Positions 27,697 through 36,902 of a stretch of 64,000 nt of DNA are shown one piece after another. How positions within the stretch are numbered: the stretch's first letter is position 1; the number at the start of each line of letters is the position of its first letter. This DNA comes from Halopiger xanaduensis SH-6 (GTDB lineage Archaea; Halobacteriota; Halobacteria; Halobacteriales; Natrialbaceae): NCBI RefSeq assembly GCF_000217715.1, contig NC_015666.1, forward strand, positions 570,270-634,269, written 5' to 3'. Position numbers and translations under genes: made by a program. The notes below the pieces were generated by a model. The model was not told where the DNA came from, did not search any database, and was given only the letters and a program-made list of their open reading frames with translations.

Positions 27697-28215
27697 ATGT
27701 CTCAGGCGAAGGGCGACCGTCGCGAGCGCGAACTCGTCAACGAACTCGACGAGGCCGGCTTCGCGGTGATGCGCGCCCCCGCGAGCGGTTCGGCGACCGA
27801 ACGCGAACTCCCCGACGTGCTCGCCGGCGACGGCGAGCAGTTCTACGCGATCGAGGCGAAATCGAGCTCCGGCGACCCCATCTATCTCACCGGCGAAGAA
27901 GTCGAGGCGCTGATCTACTTCGCGCAGAACTTCGGCGCGAAACCCCGCATCGGCGTCCGCTTCGACCGCGAGGACTGGTACTTCTTCCACCCCGGCGACC
28001 TCTACGTGACCGACGGCGGCAACTACCGGGTCAAGAAGGAGACGGCCGTCGCCGACGGCACCGACTTCGCCGAGTTCGTCGGCAAATCCGAGAAGGTGAC
28101 CCTCGAGGAGATCGGCGACGAAGACGACGGCCCCGACGAGGACGTCCTGCGCGTGTTAAACGCCGTTAAACAGGGCGTAATGGACGTCGAGGAGGCGGCG
28201 GAGGCGCTCGAATAG
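27697..28215 (+). CDS. hjc: Holliday junction resolvase Hjc
   Basis: Nuclease that cleaves four-way DNA junctions during recombination. The N-terminal [26 protein letters not shown], the catalytic PDVLAGD and the [12 protein letters not shown] core match the PD-(D/E)xK Hjc fold. The length of 172 exceeds the ~130 core because of an acidic C-terminal extension ending in helices ([15 protein letters not shown]), as seen in haloarchaea. Its own promoter supports independent expression. Confidence 0.95.
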   Translation: MSQAKGDRRERELVNELDEAGFAVMRAPASGSATERELPDVLAGDGEQFYAIEAKSSSGDPIYLTGEEVEALIYFAQNFGAKPRIGVRFDREDWYFFHPGDLYVTDGGNYRVKKETAVADGTDFAEFVGKSEKVTLEEIGDEDDGPDEDVLRVLNAVKQGVMDVEEAAEALE

Positions 28216-28230
28216 CGGGGTAGAAGGGCG

Positions 28231-28707
28231 TTATACCCCACCGTCGCGGCGATCGTACCGCCGCGCGATCGCTTCGATCCACGCGAACTTACAGGCCATC
28301 GAGAGGCCGTACGTGACGGCCGCGCGAATCGGGCGGCGCTTGTACGCCGCGTACAGGGCGTAGCCGTACAGCGGCACGTTCGCGGTGTTGAGGACGTTCG
28401 GCCAGTCGAGCCCGAAGGTGCCGTCCCCGCCGTCGAGCCACCACCGCTCGGCCCGGACGCCGCGGGTCATCCAGTTCTCCGTCTCCGGGTCCGGCCGGGC
28501 GAAGAAGATCGGGTTGATTCCGAGGCCGACCGCTACCACGGCGAGCAAGCGCCAGTCCCGCCGGTAGAGCGCGACCGGAACGAACAGGCCGAGCAGGACC
28601 CGCGACCAGCCGCTTTTCGGGTTCGCGTGGCGCTCCCAGAACGCGCCTTCGAAGCGCTCGAGTCGCGCGTTCCGGGCCGCCGCGTCGTCGCCGTCTCGAG
28701 TCGACAT
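28231..28707 (-). CDS. DUF6653-like haloarchaeal membrane protein
   Basis: A 158-residue protein with four hydrophobic segments and the motif FWERHANPKSGWSR near residue 23, which I recall from DUF6653 proteins. The rest includes RRDWRLLAVVAVGLG and a C-terminal PIRAAVTYGLSMACKFAWIE segment. No enzymatic motif is obvious. It is convergent with hjc and next to the SWIM-domain gene on the same strand. Function unknown. Confidence 0.7.
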   Translation of the reverse strand: MSTRDGDDAAARNARLERFEGAFWERHANPKSGWSRVLLGLFVPVALYRRDWRLLAVVAVGLGINPIFFARPDPETENWMTRGVRAERWWLDGGDGTFGLDWPNVLNTANVPLYGYALYAAYKRRPIRAAVTYGLSMACKFAWIEAIARRYDRRDGGV

Positions 28708-28780
28708 AGCTGAACGTACGGCGAGCGGCGAGAAAAGCGTTCTTCGGTCCGAACGGCCGGGGACGCGCTCGGCGGCGGTG

Positions 28781-29413
28781 TCAGTAGTCGGCGGTAACCT
28801 TCTCGAGGCGCGTCCGCGGGAAGGCGTAGACCTTCAGCGACGAGGGGACGACGCCGTTCGGCTTGACGCTGGCGTGAGGGTAGACCGCGCCGACGACGGG
28901 GACGCCGGGATCGTAGTCCTCGTTGGTCGCGTACTCGGCGACCGTGCCGCCGGTCGTCCCGATCTCGACCGCATCGGAACGGTAGTCGGAGACGTCGACG
29001 ACGGTAAGTCGATCGCCGGTCTCGCGGTCGCGAACCGTATCGCCGGGACGAATCTCGTGATCGTCGCAGTAGCACGGTTCGGCGACGTCTTCGTCGACGA
29101 ACAGCGTCTCGCCGCAGTCGTAGCACTCGACGGCGATCTCGCCCGGCGGCGGGGTGCGTCCCTCGGTGATCTCGATCGCGACGCGACGAACGTGCTTGCA
29201 GCGGGCGCCGCGGAAGACGTGGTCCGGACAGGTGCAGCGGCCGGCTCCGAGGTCGACGAGGTAGGTGCTCTCGCTGGCGGATTCGACCTCGTAGAGGCCG
29301 TCGCCCAGCGCGAGCACGGCCATCGGCTCGACGCGGGCGCGCAGCGAGCGCTCTTCGAGGTGGTCGGGAGTCGGAACGGGAAGCGGTGCTTTCGGTGATG
29401 CTGTTGTTTTCAT
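28781..29413 (-). CDS. SWIM zinc-finger protein
   Basis: The SWIM motif CxCx(n)CxH is visible as CTCPDHVFRGARCKH around residues 79-93, so a zinc-bound protein-DNA or protein-protein module is likely. A second Cys set (ECYDCGETL, then CYCDDHE, about 117-140) suggests another zinc ribbon. The C-terminal part is a small beta domain (VGAVYPHASVKPNGVVPSSLKVYAFPRTRL is distributed across residues 170-200). A TATA-like element lies near 29456-29468, about 45 nt upstream of the ATG. Haloarchaeal SWIM proteins may act in nucleic-acid binding; the specific role is unknown. Confidence 0.8.
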   Translation of the reverse strand: MKTTASPKAPLPVPTPDHLEERSLRARVEPMAVLALGDGLYEVESASESTYLVDLGAGRCTCPDHVFRGARCKHVRRVAIEITEGRTPPPGEIAVECYDCGETLFVDEDVAEPCYCDDHEIRPGDTVRDRETGDRLTVVDVSDYRSDAVEIGTTGGTVAEYATNEDYDPGVPVVGAVYPHASVKPNGVVPSSLKVYAFPRTRLEKVTADY

Positions 29414-29615
29414 GGATGCATCAGGGGTGAACTGACGGAATCGGTCGACCGGCTATTCGATATTCCTAGGGGCTCGAGCACTATAACGAGCCCGCTACCC
29501 GCCATTTACCCTGAAATTCCGACTTTCGATCCGTTCGGACACAGCGGACACAGACTCGAGAGAGGGCCGAGATGCGCCGCTCGAGACGAGCCAATCGAGG
29601 TTCGAGATCGGGCCG

Positions 29616-29849
29616 TCACGGCCCGCGCGGTGCGATCCCGGTGTAGATGAGACAGGCGTGGATCGCGCCGACTGCCGGCGGCCCGCCGACCAGTAGCGGC
29701 CAGTCGATGGTCCGAATGCCGAGGATCGGAAGAAGGAGTCCGATACCGAGCAGCGACGCTCCCAGAATCGCGCCGTGGAAGATAGCGTATCGGAGTCGAG
29801 TCTCGTTCGCGTTCATCGCGATCAGTTGCTCGAGTGCCAAAGGAGTCAT
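29616..29849 (-). CDS. Small two-helix membrane protein
   Basis: A 77-residue protein with two helices (YAIFHGAILGASLLGIGLLL and the C-terminal GPPAVGAIHACLIYTGI). A minus-strand GCTATTGGAC near 29873-29882 fits a TATA box for a leaderless start at ATG 29849. The in-frame ATG at 29816 is a possible alternative. No family is recognised. Confidence 0.6.
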   Translation of the reverse strand: MTPLALEQLIAMNANETRLRYAIFHGAILGASLLGIGLLLPILGIRTIDWPLLVGGPPAVGAIHACLIYTGIAPRGP

Positions 29850-29963
29850 CGAGATGAGAGAAAGACCTTGGGGTCCAATAGCCGCGGCCTCGAGCGAACG
29901 GCGAGTCGAGTACTCTCGTCACCGAGACTAACAGATTAAATGATCGCCGCCCCTAGACCGGGT

Positions 29964-30572
29964 ATGGGACTGCTGGACGGACTCCGCGCCGCCCTCGGGT
30001 TGCGCGCCGAAACCGACGCCCGGCGCGACGCCGACCCCGACGACCTGTTCGGGATGAGTACCGCCTATCTGACGATGGAAGCGGATTTGGGCTACGAATC
30101 GCTCGATATCGGGGCCCTGTGTTTCTCCGGCGTCGACTCGCACAGCTTCAGCGAAACCGTCGACGAAGTCGTCTCGATCCTCGAGGCCGGCCAGGAGGAG
30201 ACAGGCACCGAGTTCTCCGTTTCGGAGGACGACCACGGCTACCACTGGGTGATCCTCGAGGACGACGACCCCGAGGACCTGATCACGAGCATGCACTTCG
30301 CCGCGGACACGTTCATCGAACGCGACTACGGCTCGCGGCTGCTGGCGGCCGTCTTCGCCTACGCGGACCGGGACGGCGATCCCGCCTACTGGATCTACTC
30401 GTTCCGCCGGGGCGCCTACTACCCCTTCGCGCCCCGCGACGGCCGGGAACGCGACTCGGGCGCGGAGTTCAAACTCGAGTCGGCGCTGGACGGCGAACTC
30501 GAGATCGAACGCGAGAAGGAGTACTGGTATCCGCTCTGGCCCAGCGAGCGGGGGACCCATCCCTGGGAGTGA
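29964..30572 (+). CDS. PspAB-like (PspA-associated) protein
   Basis: A 202-residue soluble protein that begins MGLLDGLRAALGL and contains ADPDDLFGMSTAYLTMEAD and the C-terminal FRRGAYYPFAPRDGRERDSG, EKEYWYPLWP and HPWE. I recognise the overall pattern from the PspAB family, which co-occurs with PspA membrane-stress proteins. No pspA gene is in the window. TATA-like AGATTAAATG at 29933-29942 places transcription at the ATG, supporting 29964 rather than the upstream in-frame start at 29940. The family label is from memory. Confidence 0.7.
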   Translation: MGLLDGLRAALGLRAETDARRDADPDDLFGMSTAYLTMEADLGYESLDIGALCFSGVDSHSFSETVDEVVSILEAGQEETGTEFSVSEDDHGYHWVILEDDDPEDLITSMHFAADTFIERDYGSRLLAAVFAYADRDGDPAYWIYSFRRGAYYPFAPRDGRERDSGAEFKLESALDGELEIEREKEYWYPLWPSERGTHPWE

Positions 30573-30828
30573 GCGGCTCTACTCCAGTCAGGCCACCCAC
30601 CAAATTCTGTTGGCAACACTGCTATCCCCTCGGGGCACCGAGAACGGGTGTCGGCAGGACGCCACATCATCACCATCACAACTGCGCCATACACAGTTGC
30701 CCCTTCTCCTGCCGCTTTCTCCCGCTCGATAGCGACGCGAAGGGCCGGTGACGACGGCCACTCGCCCCCCATTTGCTCGTCGAACACGGTCACACCAATT
30801 ATGGGGGTGGGCTCGGTACCCGACAGCA

Positions 30829-31935
30829 GTGACCGAGTGGAATCAGTTCAAGGGCGACCCGCAAAACGGCGGCCTTCGACGCGATCTCGAGGGGCCGGTC
30901 CGACTCGAGGAGGCGTGGTCGGTCGACCTCGCCGCCCCGGTCGGGCCGCCGGTGCTGGATCACGAAACTGTCTACGCGGGTACCGAGCGCGGCACGCTCT
31001 TCGCGCTCGATCGCGAGACCGGCCGGCGGCGGTGGGCCGTCGAGACGCAGGCTGCGACCGACGAGGCGCCAGTTGCGACTCGCGACCGGGTGGCGTTCGC
31101 CACCGCGGACGGTATCGTCCGCGCGGTCGATCGCGCGACCGGCGATCCGGCGTGGCGAACGGAACTGCAAGGCACAGAGCCGACCGCGCTCGCGCTGTCA
31201 GAGGCGGGCGATCGGCTCTACGTCGGACACACGGCCGGCAGTACCGCGCTCGCAGTCGACAGCGGTGAGGCCGTCTGGACCCACGAGACCGAAACGCGAG
31301 TCGTCGGCTGTCCGGCGATCGCCGACGACCGAGCGTGGGCCGGCCCGCGCGTGTACGTCGCCACTGCGGGCGAAGCCGTGATCTGCCTCGAGGCCGAGTC
31401 CGGCGAGGAGAACTGGACGACGCCCGCGGACGGGCCCGCGGTCGCGGGACCGACGGTCGCGGCGGACCTCGTCTACGTCGCCGACGAGTCCGGCACGCTG
31501 CTCGCGATGAACGCCGACTCGGGCCAGCCGTGGTTTTCCTACGAGATCGACGGGCCGCTCGCGTCGTCGCCGACGGTGCTGCCCGACGCGGAGACGACGT
31601 TCGTCGGCGCCGCGGACGGCTACCTCCACGTCACCGACACGACCTTCGGCCGCCGCAAGCTTCGCGGCTGGCTCTTCTCGAAGAAGGGCGTTCCGCTGGA
31701 CGGGCCGGTCAGTGCGAGTCCGGTGGTCGTGGGCAACGTGCTCTGCGTCGCCGACGAGACCGGGTCGCTGTACGGACTCGACGTCGCCGACGGCTGTTCG
31801 CACCTCTGGCACCGCGCGCTCGATGGCGCGATCTCACACGCCCCTGCGGTCGGCCGGGAGCGGCTGTACGTCGGCGACGACGACGACGGAACCCTCACCT
31901 GCCTCGCGTGGACGCCCGGCGAGCCGCGGCCCTGA
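30829..31935 (+). CDS. PQQ-type beta-propeller repeat protein
   Basis: The 368-residue protein is built from about seven to eight propeller blades with repeated patterns such as VYAGTERGTLFALDRETGRRRW, LYVGHTAGSTALAVDSGE and LYGLDVADGCSHLWH. BamB-like or PQQ-dehydrogenase-like propellers share this fold. No signal peptide, lipobox or PQQ catalytic residues are evident, so a scaffold or binding role is likely. GTG 30829 is chosen because a TATA-like CAATTATGG sits about 32 nt before it; the longer frame from 30748 is rejected. Confidence 0.8.
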   Translation: MTEWNQFKGDPQNGGLRRDLEGPVRLEEAWSVDLAAPVGPPVLDHETVYAGTERGTLFALDRETGRRRWAVETQAATDEAPVATRDRVAFATADGIVRAVDRATGDPAWRTELQGTEPTALALSEAGDRLYVGHTAGSTALAVDSGEAVWTHETETRVVGCPAIADDRAWAGPRVYVATAGEAVICLEAESGEENWTTPADGPAVAGPTVAADLVYVADESGTLLAMNADSGQPWFSYEIDGPLASSPTVLPDAETTFVGAADGYLHVTDTTFGRRKLRGWLFSKKGVPLDGPVSASPVVVGNVLCVADETGSLYGLDVADGCSHLWHRALDGAISHAPAVGRERLYVGDDDDGTLTCLAWTPGEPRP

Positions 31936-32099
31936 CCAGCGCGAATCCGATCGATCCCCTTCACTCGCGCTTTCGCCACCGCTTCGCAGTTCTCCCGACA
32001 CCCGCCGATCGCGATCGGCTTCCCACGTAAACCTGCTGGCGCATCTTCGATTACCCTGCCGCCGTCCCCCACTTTCACTTTCACTCCCCTGTTAACGAG

Positions 32100-32108
32100 G
32101 GTTTATGG
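32100..32108 (+). promoter_or_regulatory. TATA box of radA
   Basis: GGTTTATGG is centred about 28 nt upstream of ATG 32132, predicting a leaderless radA mRNA and supporting that start. Confidence 0.6.
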
Positions 32109-32131
32109 GGGGTGGGGCACAACGAGGGAGT

Positions 32132-33163
32132 ATGCCCGACGCAGATCTCGAGACGCTCCCCGGCGTTGGACCGGCAACCGCAGAGAAACTCCAGGACGCA
32201 GGCTTCGACTCCTTCCAGAGTCTCGCCGTCGCCTCGCCCTCCGAACTGTCGAACACGGCCGACGTCGGCGAGTCCACCGCCGCGGACATCGTCAACGCCG
32301 CCCGCGACGCCGCCGACGTCGGCGGCTTCGAGACCGGCTCGACCGTCCTCGAGCGACGGAACAAGATCGGCAAGCTCTCCTGGCACATCGACGAGGTCGA
32401 CGACCTGCTCGGCGGCGGGATCGAGACCCAGTCGATCACCGAAGTGTACGGCGAGTTCGGCTCCGGGAAGTCCCAGGTCACCCACCAGATGGCCGTCAAC
32501 GTCCAGCTGCCCAAGGAGGTCGGCGGCCTCCACGGCAGCGCGATGTTCATCGACAGCGAGGACACGTTCCGCCCCGAGCGGATCGACGACATGGTTCGGG
32601 GCCTCCCGGACGACGTCATCGAGGCCACCCTCGAGGACCGCGAGATCGAAGGCTCGGCCGACAACGAGGAGGCGCTCGACGAACTCGTCGACGCCATCCT
32701 CGAGAAGATCCACGTCGCGAAGGCGTTCAACTCCAACCACCAGATGCTGCTGGCCGAGAAGGCCCAGGAGCTGGCCAGCGAACACGAGGACTCGGAGTAT
32801 CCGATCCGCCTGCTTGCGGTCGACTCCCTGACCGCCCACTTCCGCGCCGAGTACGTCGGTCGTGGCGAACTCGCAGACCGACAGCAGAAGCTCAACAAGC
32901 ACCTGCACGACTTAGACAAGGTCGGCAACCTCTACAACACCGCGGTCATCGTCACGAACCAGGTCGCGTCGAACCCCGACTCGTTCTTCGGCGACCCGAC
33001 CCAGCCGATCGGCGGGAACATCCTCGGCCACAAGTCCACCTTCCGCATCTACCTCCGCAAGTCCAAGGGCGACAAGCGGATCGTCCGCCTGGTCGACGCG
33101 CCGAACCTCGCCGACGGCGAGGCCGTCATGCGCGTCGAGGACGGCGGCCTGAAGCCCGAGTAA
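32132..33163 (+). CDS. radA: DNA repair and recombination protein RadA
   Basis: The archaeal RecA/Rad51 recombinase forms nucleoprotein filaments and drives strand exchange. The N-terminal helix-hairpin-helix domain ([20 protein letters not shown]) is followed by the RecA core. Walker A GEFGSGKS is near residue 110, Walker B LLAVDS near 230, and the L2/ATP-cap region [17 protein letters not shown] follows. The 343-residue length is standard, without an intein. It and hjc lie within 4 kb on the same strand. Confidence 0.97.
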   Translation: MPDADLETLPGVGPATAEKLQDAGFDSFQSLAVASPSELSNTADVGESTAADIVNAARDAADVGGFETGSTVLERRNKIGKLSWHIDEVDDLLGGGIETQSITEVYGEFGSGKSQVTHQMAVNVQLPKEVGGLHGSAMFIDSEDTFRPERIDDMVRGLPDDVIEATLEDREIEGSADNEEALDELVDAILEKIHVAKAFNSNHQMLLAEKAQELASEHEDSEYPIRLLAVDSLTAHFRAEYVGRGELADRQQKLNKHLHDLDKVGNLYNTAVIVTNQVASNPDSFFGDPTQPIGGNILGHKSTFRIYLRKSKGDKRIVRLVDAPNLADGEAVMRVEDGGLKPE

Positions 33164-33213
33164 CGCCCCGCGCACCGGACGACTCGTCGTTCGGAGCGAT
33201 CAGAGCCAACTTT

Positions 33214-34011
33214 TCAGTTTTCGACGGCCGTCAGAAGCTCCGTGAGTCCGTCACGAGCCGCCTCGAATCCCGCCCGCGAGTCGACGCGCATCGTCGTCGG
33301 CCGCTCGGGTCCGAGCCGCTCGAGGACCCCGCCGAGCGCGGCGATCGGCCGCGGCGCGTCCGGCGGATCGGTCCACTCGAGGGTGAGCCGCCGGTGGGCC
33401 GGTTCGACGTCGATATCGGCCACCCGCGAACAGCGGAAGCACGCGCGGCTCGAGGTGCCGAGCGGGCCGTCCGTTTCGTAACAGAGGCTCGCGCCGGCGA
33501 GTTCGAACGGCGTGCCGTCGACGGTCCACCGTCGGGGCTCGGTCGAGACGACGCCCGCCGGCGTCCCCTCGAGCGCGGTTGCGACCGCATCGACGGCGTC
33601 GGCCGCCGTCTCGGCGTCGAGGTCGAAGTTCCGGTGATCGGGATCGTAGGAGAGATACGGCGCGCCGCTGCGCTCGAGGCGGACGGACTCGAGCGCGACG
33701 TGGCCGTGCCAGGACGGGACGGTCAGCAGCGATCGGACGATCCCGAGCGCGTCGTCGGTCGCGGGCGCTCGGTACGCCGCGAGCGAGCCGTCCGTTCGGA
33801 CGCACTCGAACGCGTCGCGGAGCCGCTCCGTCCGGGCGGGATACGCCCCGGCGAACGCCTCGTCCTCGAGGCGGAGCCAGCAGCGGTCCGCCGGCGTCGC
33901 GGCGGCATCGATCGCGGTCATCGCGAGGTGGCGATCGTCGCCCTCGAGCGCCGCGGTCCTGACGACGAGTTCGTGGGTCGAATCGACCCGCCGCTCGCTG
34001 TGGTCGGTCAC
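33214..34011 (-). CDS. Haloarchaeal hypothetical protein
   Basis: A 265-residue soluble protein with good haloarchaeal codon use. Segments such as WHGHVALESVRLERSG and RSVVSTE-like beta strands, and a CFRCSRVADIDVEP stretch with CxxC near residue 200, are visible. The CxxC could bind zinc but has no partner pair nearby. It is convergent with radA and 90 bp from sufU on the same strand. No family is recognised. Confidence 0.65.
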   Translation of the reverse strand: MTDHSERRVDSTHELVVRTAALEGDDRHLAMTAIDAAATPADRCWLRLEDEAFAGAYPARTERLRDAFECVRTDGSLAAYRAPATDDALGIVRSLLTVPSWHGHVALESVRLERSGAPYLSYDPDHRNFDLDAETAADAVDAVATALEGTPAGVVSTEPRRWTVDGTPFELAGASLCYETDGPLGTSSRACFRCSRVADIDVEPAHRRLTLEWTDPPDAPRPIAALGGVLERLGPERPTTMRVDSRAGFEAARDGLTELLTAVEN

Positions 34012-34101
34012 GGCCGGGACTGCGTGGTGAGAAGGATCGTCATCGTCGGCGGTTGCGGATCGGCCCTCGCCTGGGGTCGCGAATCGGTGCGTCTGCCGTT
34101 G

Positions 34102-34533
34102 TTAGTCCTCGGTCGTCGTCTTGTCGACCTCGAGTTCGCCGCGTTCGATCTCGGCGCCGTCCTGGGCGACCTTCTCGGCCAGCACGGCGCACTTGACGCG
34201 CATCGGGGAGATGTCGACGCCGAGCATGTCGATGACGTCGTCGCGGTCCATCTCGAGGAGCTCGGACACCGTCATCCCCTGGAGCTCCTTCGAGAGCATG
34301 CTCGCGGAGGCCTGGCTGATCGCGCAGCCGTCGCCCGAGAACGCGACCTGCTGGATAGTCGCGTCGTCGTCGTCGACGGTGCCGTCGAGTTTGACGTCCA
34401 TCCGAATCTCGTCGCCGCACATCGGGTTCTCCCCGACGTGGGTAAACGTGGGATCCTCGAGTTCCCCGTAGTTGCGGGGGTTCTTGTAGTGATCGAGGAT
34501 CTGCTGTCGGTACATGTCCGAGCCCAGTCCCAT
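34102..34533 (-). CDS. sufU: Fe-S cluster assembly scaffold SufU
   Basis: IscU/SufU-type protein that accepts sulfur from SufS and helps assemble iron-sulfur clusters. Ligand residues are visible at Cys39-x-Asp41 (NPMCGDE), Cys70 (GDGCAISQAS) and Cys115 (RVKCAVLAE). The ~19-residue insertion typical of SufU over IscU is consistent with the segment between Cys70 and Cys115. The 143-residue length fits. The cognate desulfurase sufS is 2.5 kb away on the same strand, separated by an H-NOX gene and others. ATG 34533 starts the conserved MGLGSDMYRQ. Confidence 0.92.
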   Translation of the reverse strand: MGLGSDMYRQQILDHYKNPRNYGELEDPTFTHVGENPMCGDEIRMDVKLDGTVDDDDATIQQVAFSGDGCAISQASASMLSKELQGMTVSELLEMDRDDVIDMLGVDISPMRVKCAVLAEKVAQDGAEIERGELEVDKTTTED

Positions 34534-34637
34534 TGTTACTCACGGGTAGGGCGGGTTCACCGAAAAGGGTTCCGACCGGGGTGTGTATCGGCGGGCGAAC
34601 AACCGGTTCCGGTTCGTTTCCGCGACCGCCGCGACCG

Positions 34638-35195
34638 TCACACGGCGCCCGCGCGTCGACGGGTCACCACGAAGACGCAGCAGTCGGCCCCCTCGTGCAT
34701 GCAGCGTCGCTGTTCGATATGTAACGGTTCGTCGTAGTAGTCCGCGATGCCCTCGAGGAGTCCCCGGGCGAGTGCACAGAGGCCGCGATCGGATTCGTAG
34801 GCGAGGGCAACCCGGCGATCGTCGACGCGGCGCGTTCGCAGTTCCGGCGGCGTGAACTCGCCGCTCTGCTTCGCGCGCAGCGCCTCGTGGATGTACGTTT
34901 CGACGTTGGCGATCAGCTCGAGGCCGGTCCACTCGCGGTCGACGTGCACGCCGTACGTCGAGAGCAGGTGCGGCACGAGGAATCGTCCGAACGCGGCCAG
35001 CAGCGTCGGCTCCTCGAGGCCGGTGAGGTCGGTCGCCGCGTCGACCAGCTCAAGGACGATCTCGTCGGGATACTCCGTGACGGGGACGTACAGGCGCGTT
35101 CGAAATCCGGCGGCCTCGTGGAGGTCGGTCCAGACGTCCGCGCCGTACTCCTCGGTGACGAAATCCTTCAGACCCTTCAGGACGATTCCGTGCAC
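34638..35195 (-). CDS. Free-standing H-NOX (heme NO/O2-binding) domain protein
   Basis: A 185-residue single domain. From GTG 35195 it begins with the H-NOX signature HGIVLKGLKDFV. His103 in YIHEALR sits at the canonical proximal heme ligand, and Y133-x-S135-x-R137 (YESDR) is the conserved propionate-binding motif. It should therefore bind heme and sense NO or related gases. The upstream in-frame start at 35318 adds 41 atypical residues. No methyl-accepting or kinase domain is fused or adjacent, unlike many bacterial operons. Signalling partner is unknown. Confidence 0.88.
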   Translation of the reverse strand: MHGIVLKGLKDFVTEEYGADVWTDLHEAAGFRTRLYVPVTEYPDEIVLELVDAATDLTGLEEPTLLAAFGRFLVPHLLSTYGVHVDREWTGLELIANVETYIHEALRAKQSGEFTPPELRTRRVDDRRVALAYESDRGLCALARGLLEGIADYYDEPLHIEQRRCMHEGADCCVFVVTRRRAGAV

Positions 35196-35426
35196 GGTTA
35201 GGCTCCCCCCGCGGAGCGTCCCACTCGCCGCGAGCCGCGGTCGGACTCGCCGGATACGTTCGGTACGGACGACGGCATTACCCTCAGAAATGGAGCGAGC
35301 GGGCAAATAACTTGTCACAAACAGTGATTGCGTCGATCGGCGACCGGTCGGCGCGGATCGATCGCGAGCAGTTCGGAAAACGGTTGCACGTCCTCGGCGC
35401 GTCGAAGCGGTTGGTGGTCGGTACCG

Positions 35427-35675
35427 CTACGTCGACCCCTGGTCGATCGGAGGGTTGCGGTAGCAGCCGTCGACGATGACGAGCACGCCGACGATCGCCG
35501 CGACGAGCATCGCTTCGACCAGCGACACGCTCGCCACGGTCGCGACGACCAGTGCAACCGCGAACGCAACCGGCACGATCCCGAGCAGGAGGTCGTACCG
35601 GCTGGCCGCGGCGAGAACGTCGACCAGGGCGTCGAACGGGTCCCGTTCGGGACGGCCGATGCCTTTCTCGTACAT
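35427..35675 (-). CDS. Small membrane protein
   Basis: An 82-residue protein with two hydrophobic helices (YDLLLGIVPVAFAVALVVATVA and EAMLVAAIVGVLVIVDG). Codon use is native. It could belong to an unnamed haloarchaeal DUF family; I cannot name it with certainty. It lies between the H-NOX and HD-domain genes on the minus strand. Confidence 0.6.
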   Translation of the reverse strand: MYEKGIGRPERDPFDALVDVLAAASRYDLLLGIVPVAFAVALVVATVASVSLVEAMLVAAIVGVLVIVDGCYRNPPIDQGST

Positions 35676-35716
35676 ACGTTCTCACCTCGGCATCGGACTA
35701 GTACCGACGGGACGCG

Positions 35717-35743
35717 GAAAAATCCTCCGCGGGTTTTTTGTTG
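35717..35743 (-). terminator. A/T-tract hairpin-like termination region
   Basis: A CCGCGG core is flanked by AAAAATC on one side and GTTTTTTG on the other, immediately after the HD-hydrolase stop and before the small membrane gene. This fits a transcription stop, though archaeal terminators are poorly defined by sequence. Confidence 0.35.
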
Positions 35744-35774
35744 TTTGATAGGACGCGAGAATCGATCCGCTGGA

Positions 35775-36446
35775 CTACGTCTCGCCCGCCAGTTCGGCGT
35801 CGAACTGCCGAACGTACTCGCGGACGAACCGGACGCGGGCGTCGGCGAGCTCCCGACCCGGCTCGGTGTACATCCGGTCGGGCAGGTCGAGGATCTTCTC
35901 GTGGATGTGATCGTACTGCGCGTCCGTCGACTGCGCGCCCGGCGAGTCCGAGTCGGCCCCCGGTCCATCGACCGCGTCGGCGTCGACGGCGCCGACGTCG
36001 TGGATCGGCGAGCCGGCCGCGCCGCCGTGGGCGAACACGCGAGCGAGCCCCACCGCGCCGAGCGCGTCGAGGTTGTCCGCGTCCGAGACGATCTTCGCCT
36101 CGAGCGTCTCGGGCTCTGCGGCGTTCGAGTAGCGGTGGGTGCGAACGCAGTGCCGGACGCGCTCGATCGCGTCCGGGTCCGCACCGACGTCGGTGAGAAT
36201 TTCGCCCGCCTCGCGAGCGCCCCAGGTCGCGTGGTCGTCGATCTCGCCGCGGTCCTCGCGCTCGCGGCCGATGTCGTGCAAGTAGATCGCGAGGGTGACT
36301 ACCCGTTCGTCGACGGCGTCGCCGTCTGGATGGCGGTCGATCAGCGTTTCGGCGAGCGCCGCGACCCGCCGGACGTGGTGCCAGTCGTGGGCCGGCGGGG
36401 CGTCCTCGAAGTACGACCGGGCGCGGCTGCGAACTGCCTCGAGCAT
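35775..36446 (-). CDS. HD-domain metal-dependent phosphohydrolase
   Basis: Predicted phosphohydrolase of the HD superfamily with metal-ligand set His23/His24 (HDWHHV), His57-Asp58 (LHDIG), His72 (DDHATWG) and Asp in SDADNLDAL. A YfbR/uncharacterised nucleotidase-like role is possible, but substrate cannot be told. About 30 Asp/Ala/Ser-rich residues are inserted after the last ligand. ATG 36446 is chosen because a TATA-like GCTTTTGTC on the minus strand near 36470 fits it; the TTG 36473 extension is less likely. Confidence 0.85.
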   Translation of the reverse strand: MLEAVRSRARSYFEDAPPAHDWHHVRRVAALAETLIDRHPDGDAVDERVVTLAIYLHDIGREREDRGEIDDHATWGAREAGEILTDVGADPDAIERVRHCVRTHRYSNAAEPETLEAKIVSDADNLDALGAVGLARVFAHGGAAGSPIHDVGAVDADAVDGPGADSDSPGAQSTDAQYDHIHEKILDLPDRMYTEPGRELADARVRFVREYVRQFDAELAGET

Positions 36447-36491
36447 GCGGGGCCGTTTCGACGGCACCGACAAAAGCGACTCCCTCGCGGC

Positions 36492-36902
36492 CTAGCACTC
36501 GGACTGCTCGCGCTCGCGTTCGTACTCCCGCTCGAGCGTTCGACAGGCCGGGACCAGGTGTTCGGGAACGGTGCCCGCGTTGGCGTAGAGCGCCTCGAGG
36601 ACGACCGCTACCTCGTCGAACTGCGGCCCGGGTGCGGCCTGAAACGGCGTGCGCTGCCACTCGACGAAGCCGGCGTCGGCCAGCAGCGGGAGATGCCGGT
36701 GGTGGAGTTCGATCTGGAAGGCCTCCGGATCCCGCTCGATGACCGCCGGGACCGCCGCTTCGGGTAGCGAGACGGTGCCACCGTCGGGAACGTCCATGAG
36801 CTCGTCGACGAGGTGCCGCCGCGGTGCGGCCGACAGCGCTTCGAAAACGCGGTCCCATCGCCGGATCGCCTCCTCGGACTCCTGTCGCCGGTGGCGTGTC
36901 AT
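36492..36902 (-). CDS. DUF7344-like winged-helix regulator with a start-site palindrome
   Basis: A 136-residue soluble protein with the pattern RRHLVDELMDVPDGG...IELHHRHLPLLADAGFVEWQ, a DUF7344-type winged helix. The C-terminal ~40 residues are Glu/Arg-rich. A minus-strand TATA-like CATTTATG at 36928-36935 is about 29 nt upstream of the ATG, and a perfect 7-bp palindrome lies between that box and the start codon. This strongly suggests autoregulation. A physical or functional link to the adjacent HD hydrolase is only positional. Confidence 0.78.
   Translation of the reverse strand: MTRHRRQESEEAIRRWDRVFEALSAAPRRHLVDELMDVPDGGTVSLPEAAVPAVIERDPEAFQIELHHRHLPLLADAGFVEWQRTPFQAAPGPQFDEVAVVLEALYANAGTVPEHLVPACRTLEREYEREREQSEC

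Noticed and set aside
30660-30690. CATCATCACCATCAC run that would encode a His tract
   Set aside because: Lies in an intergenic region in a frame without coding character; likely chance, not a tag.
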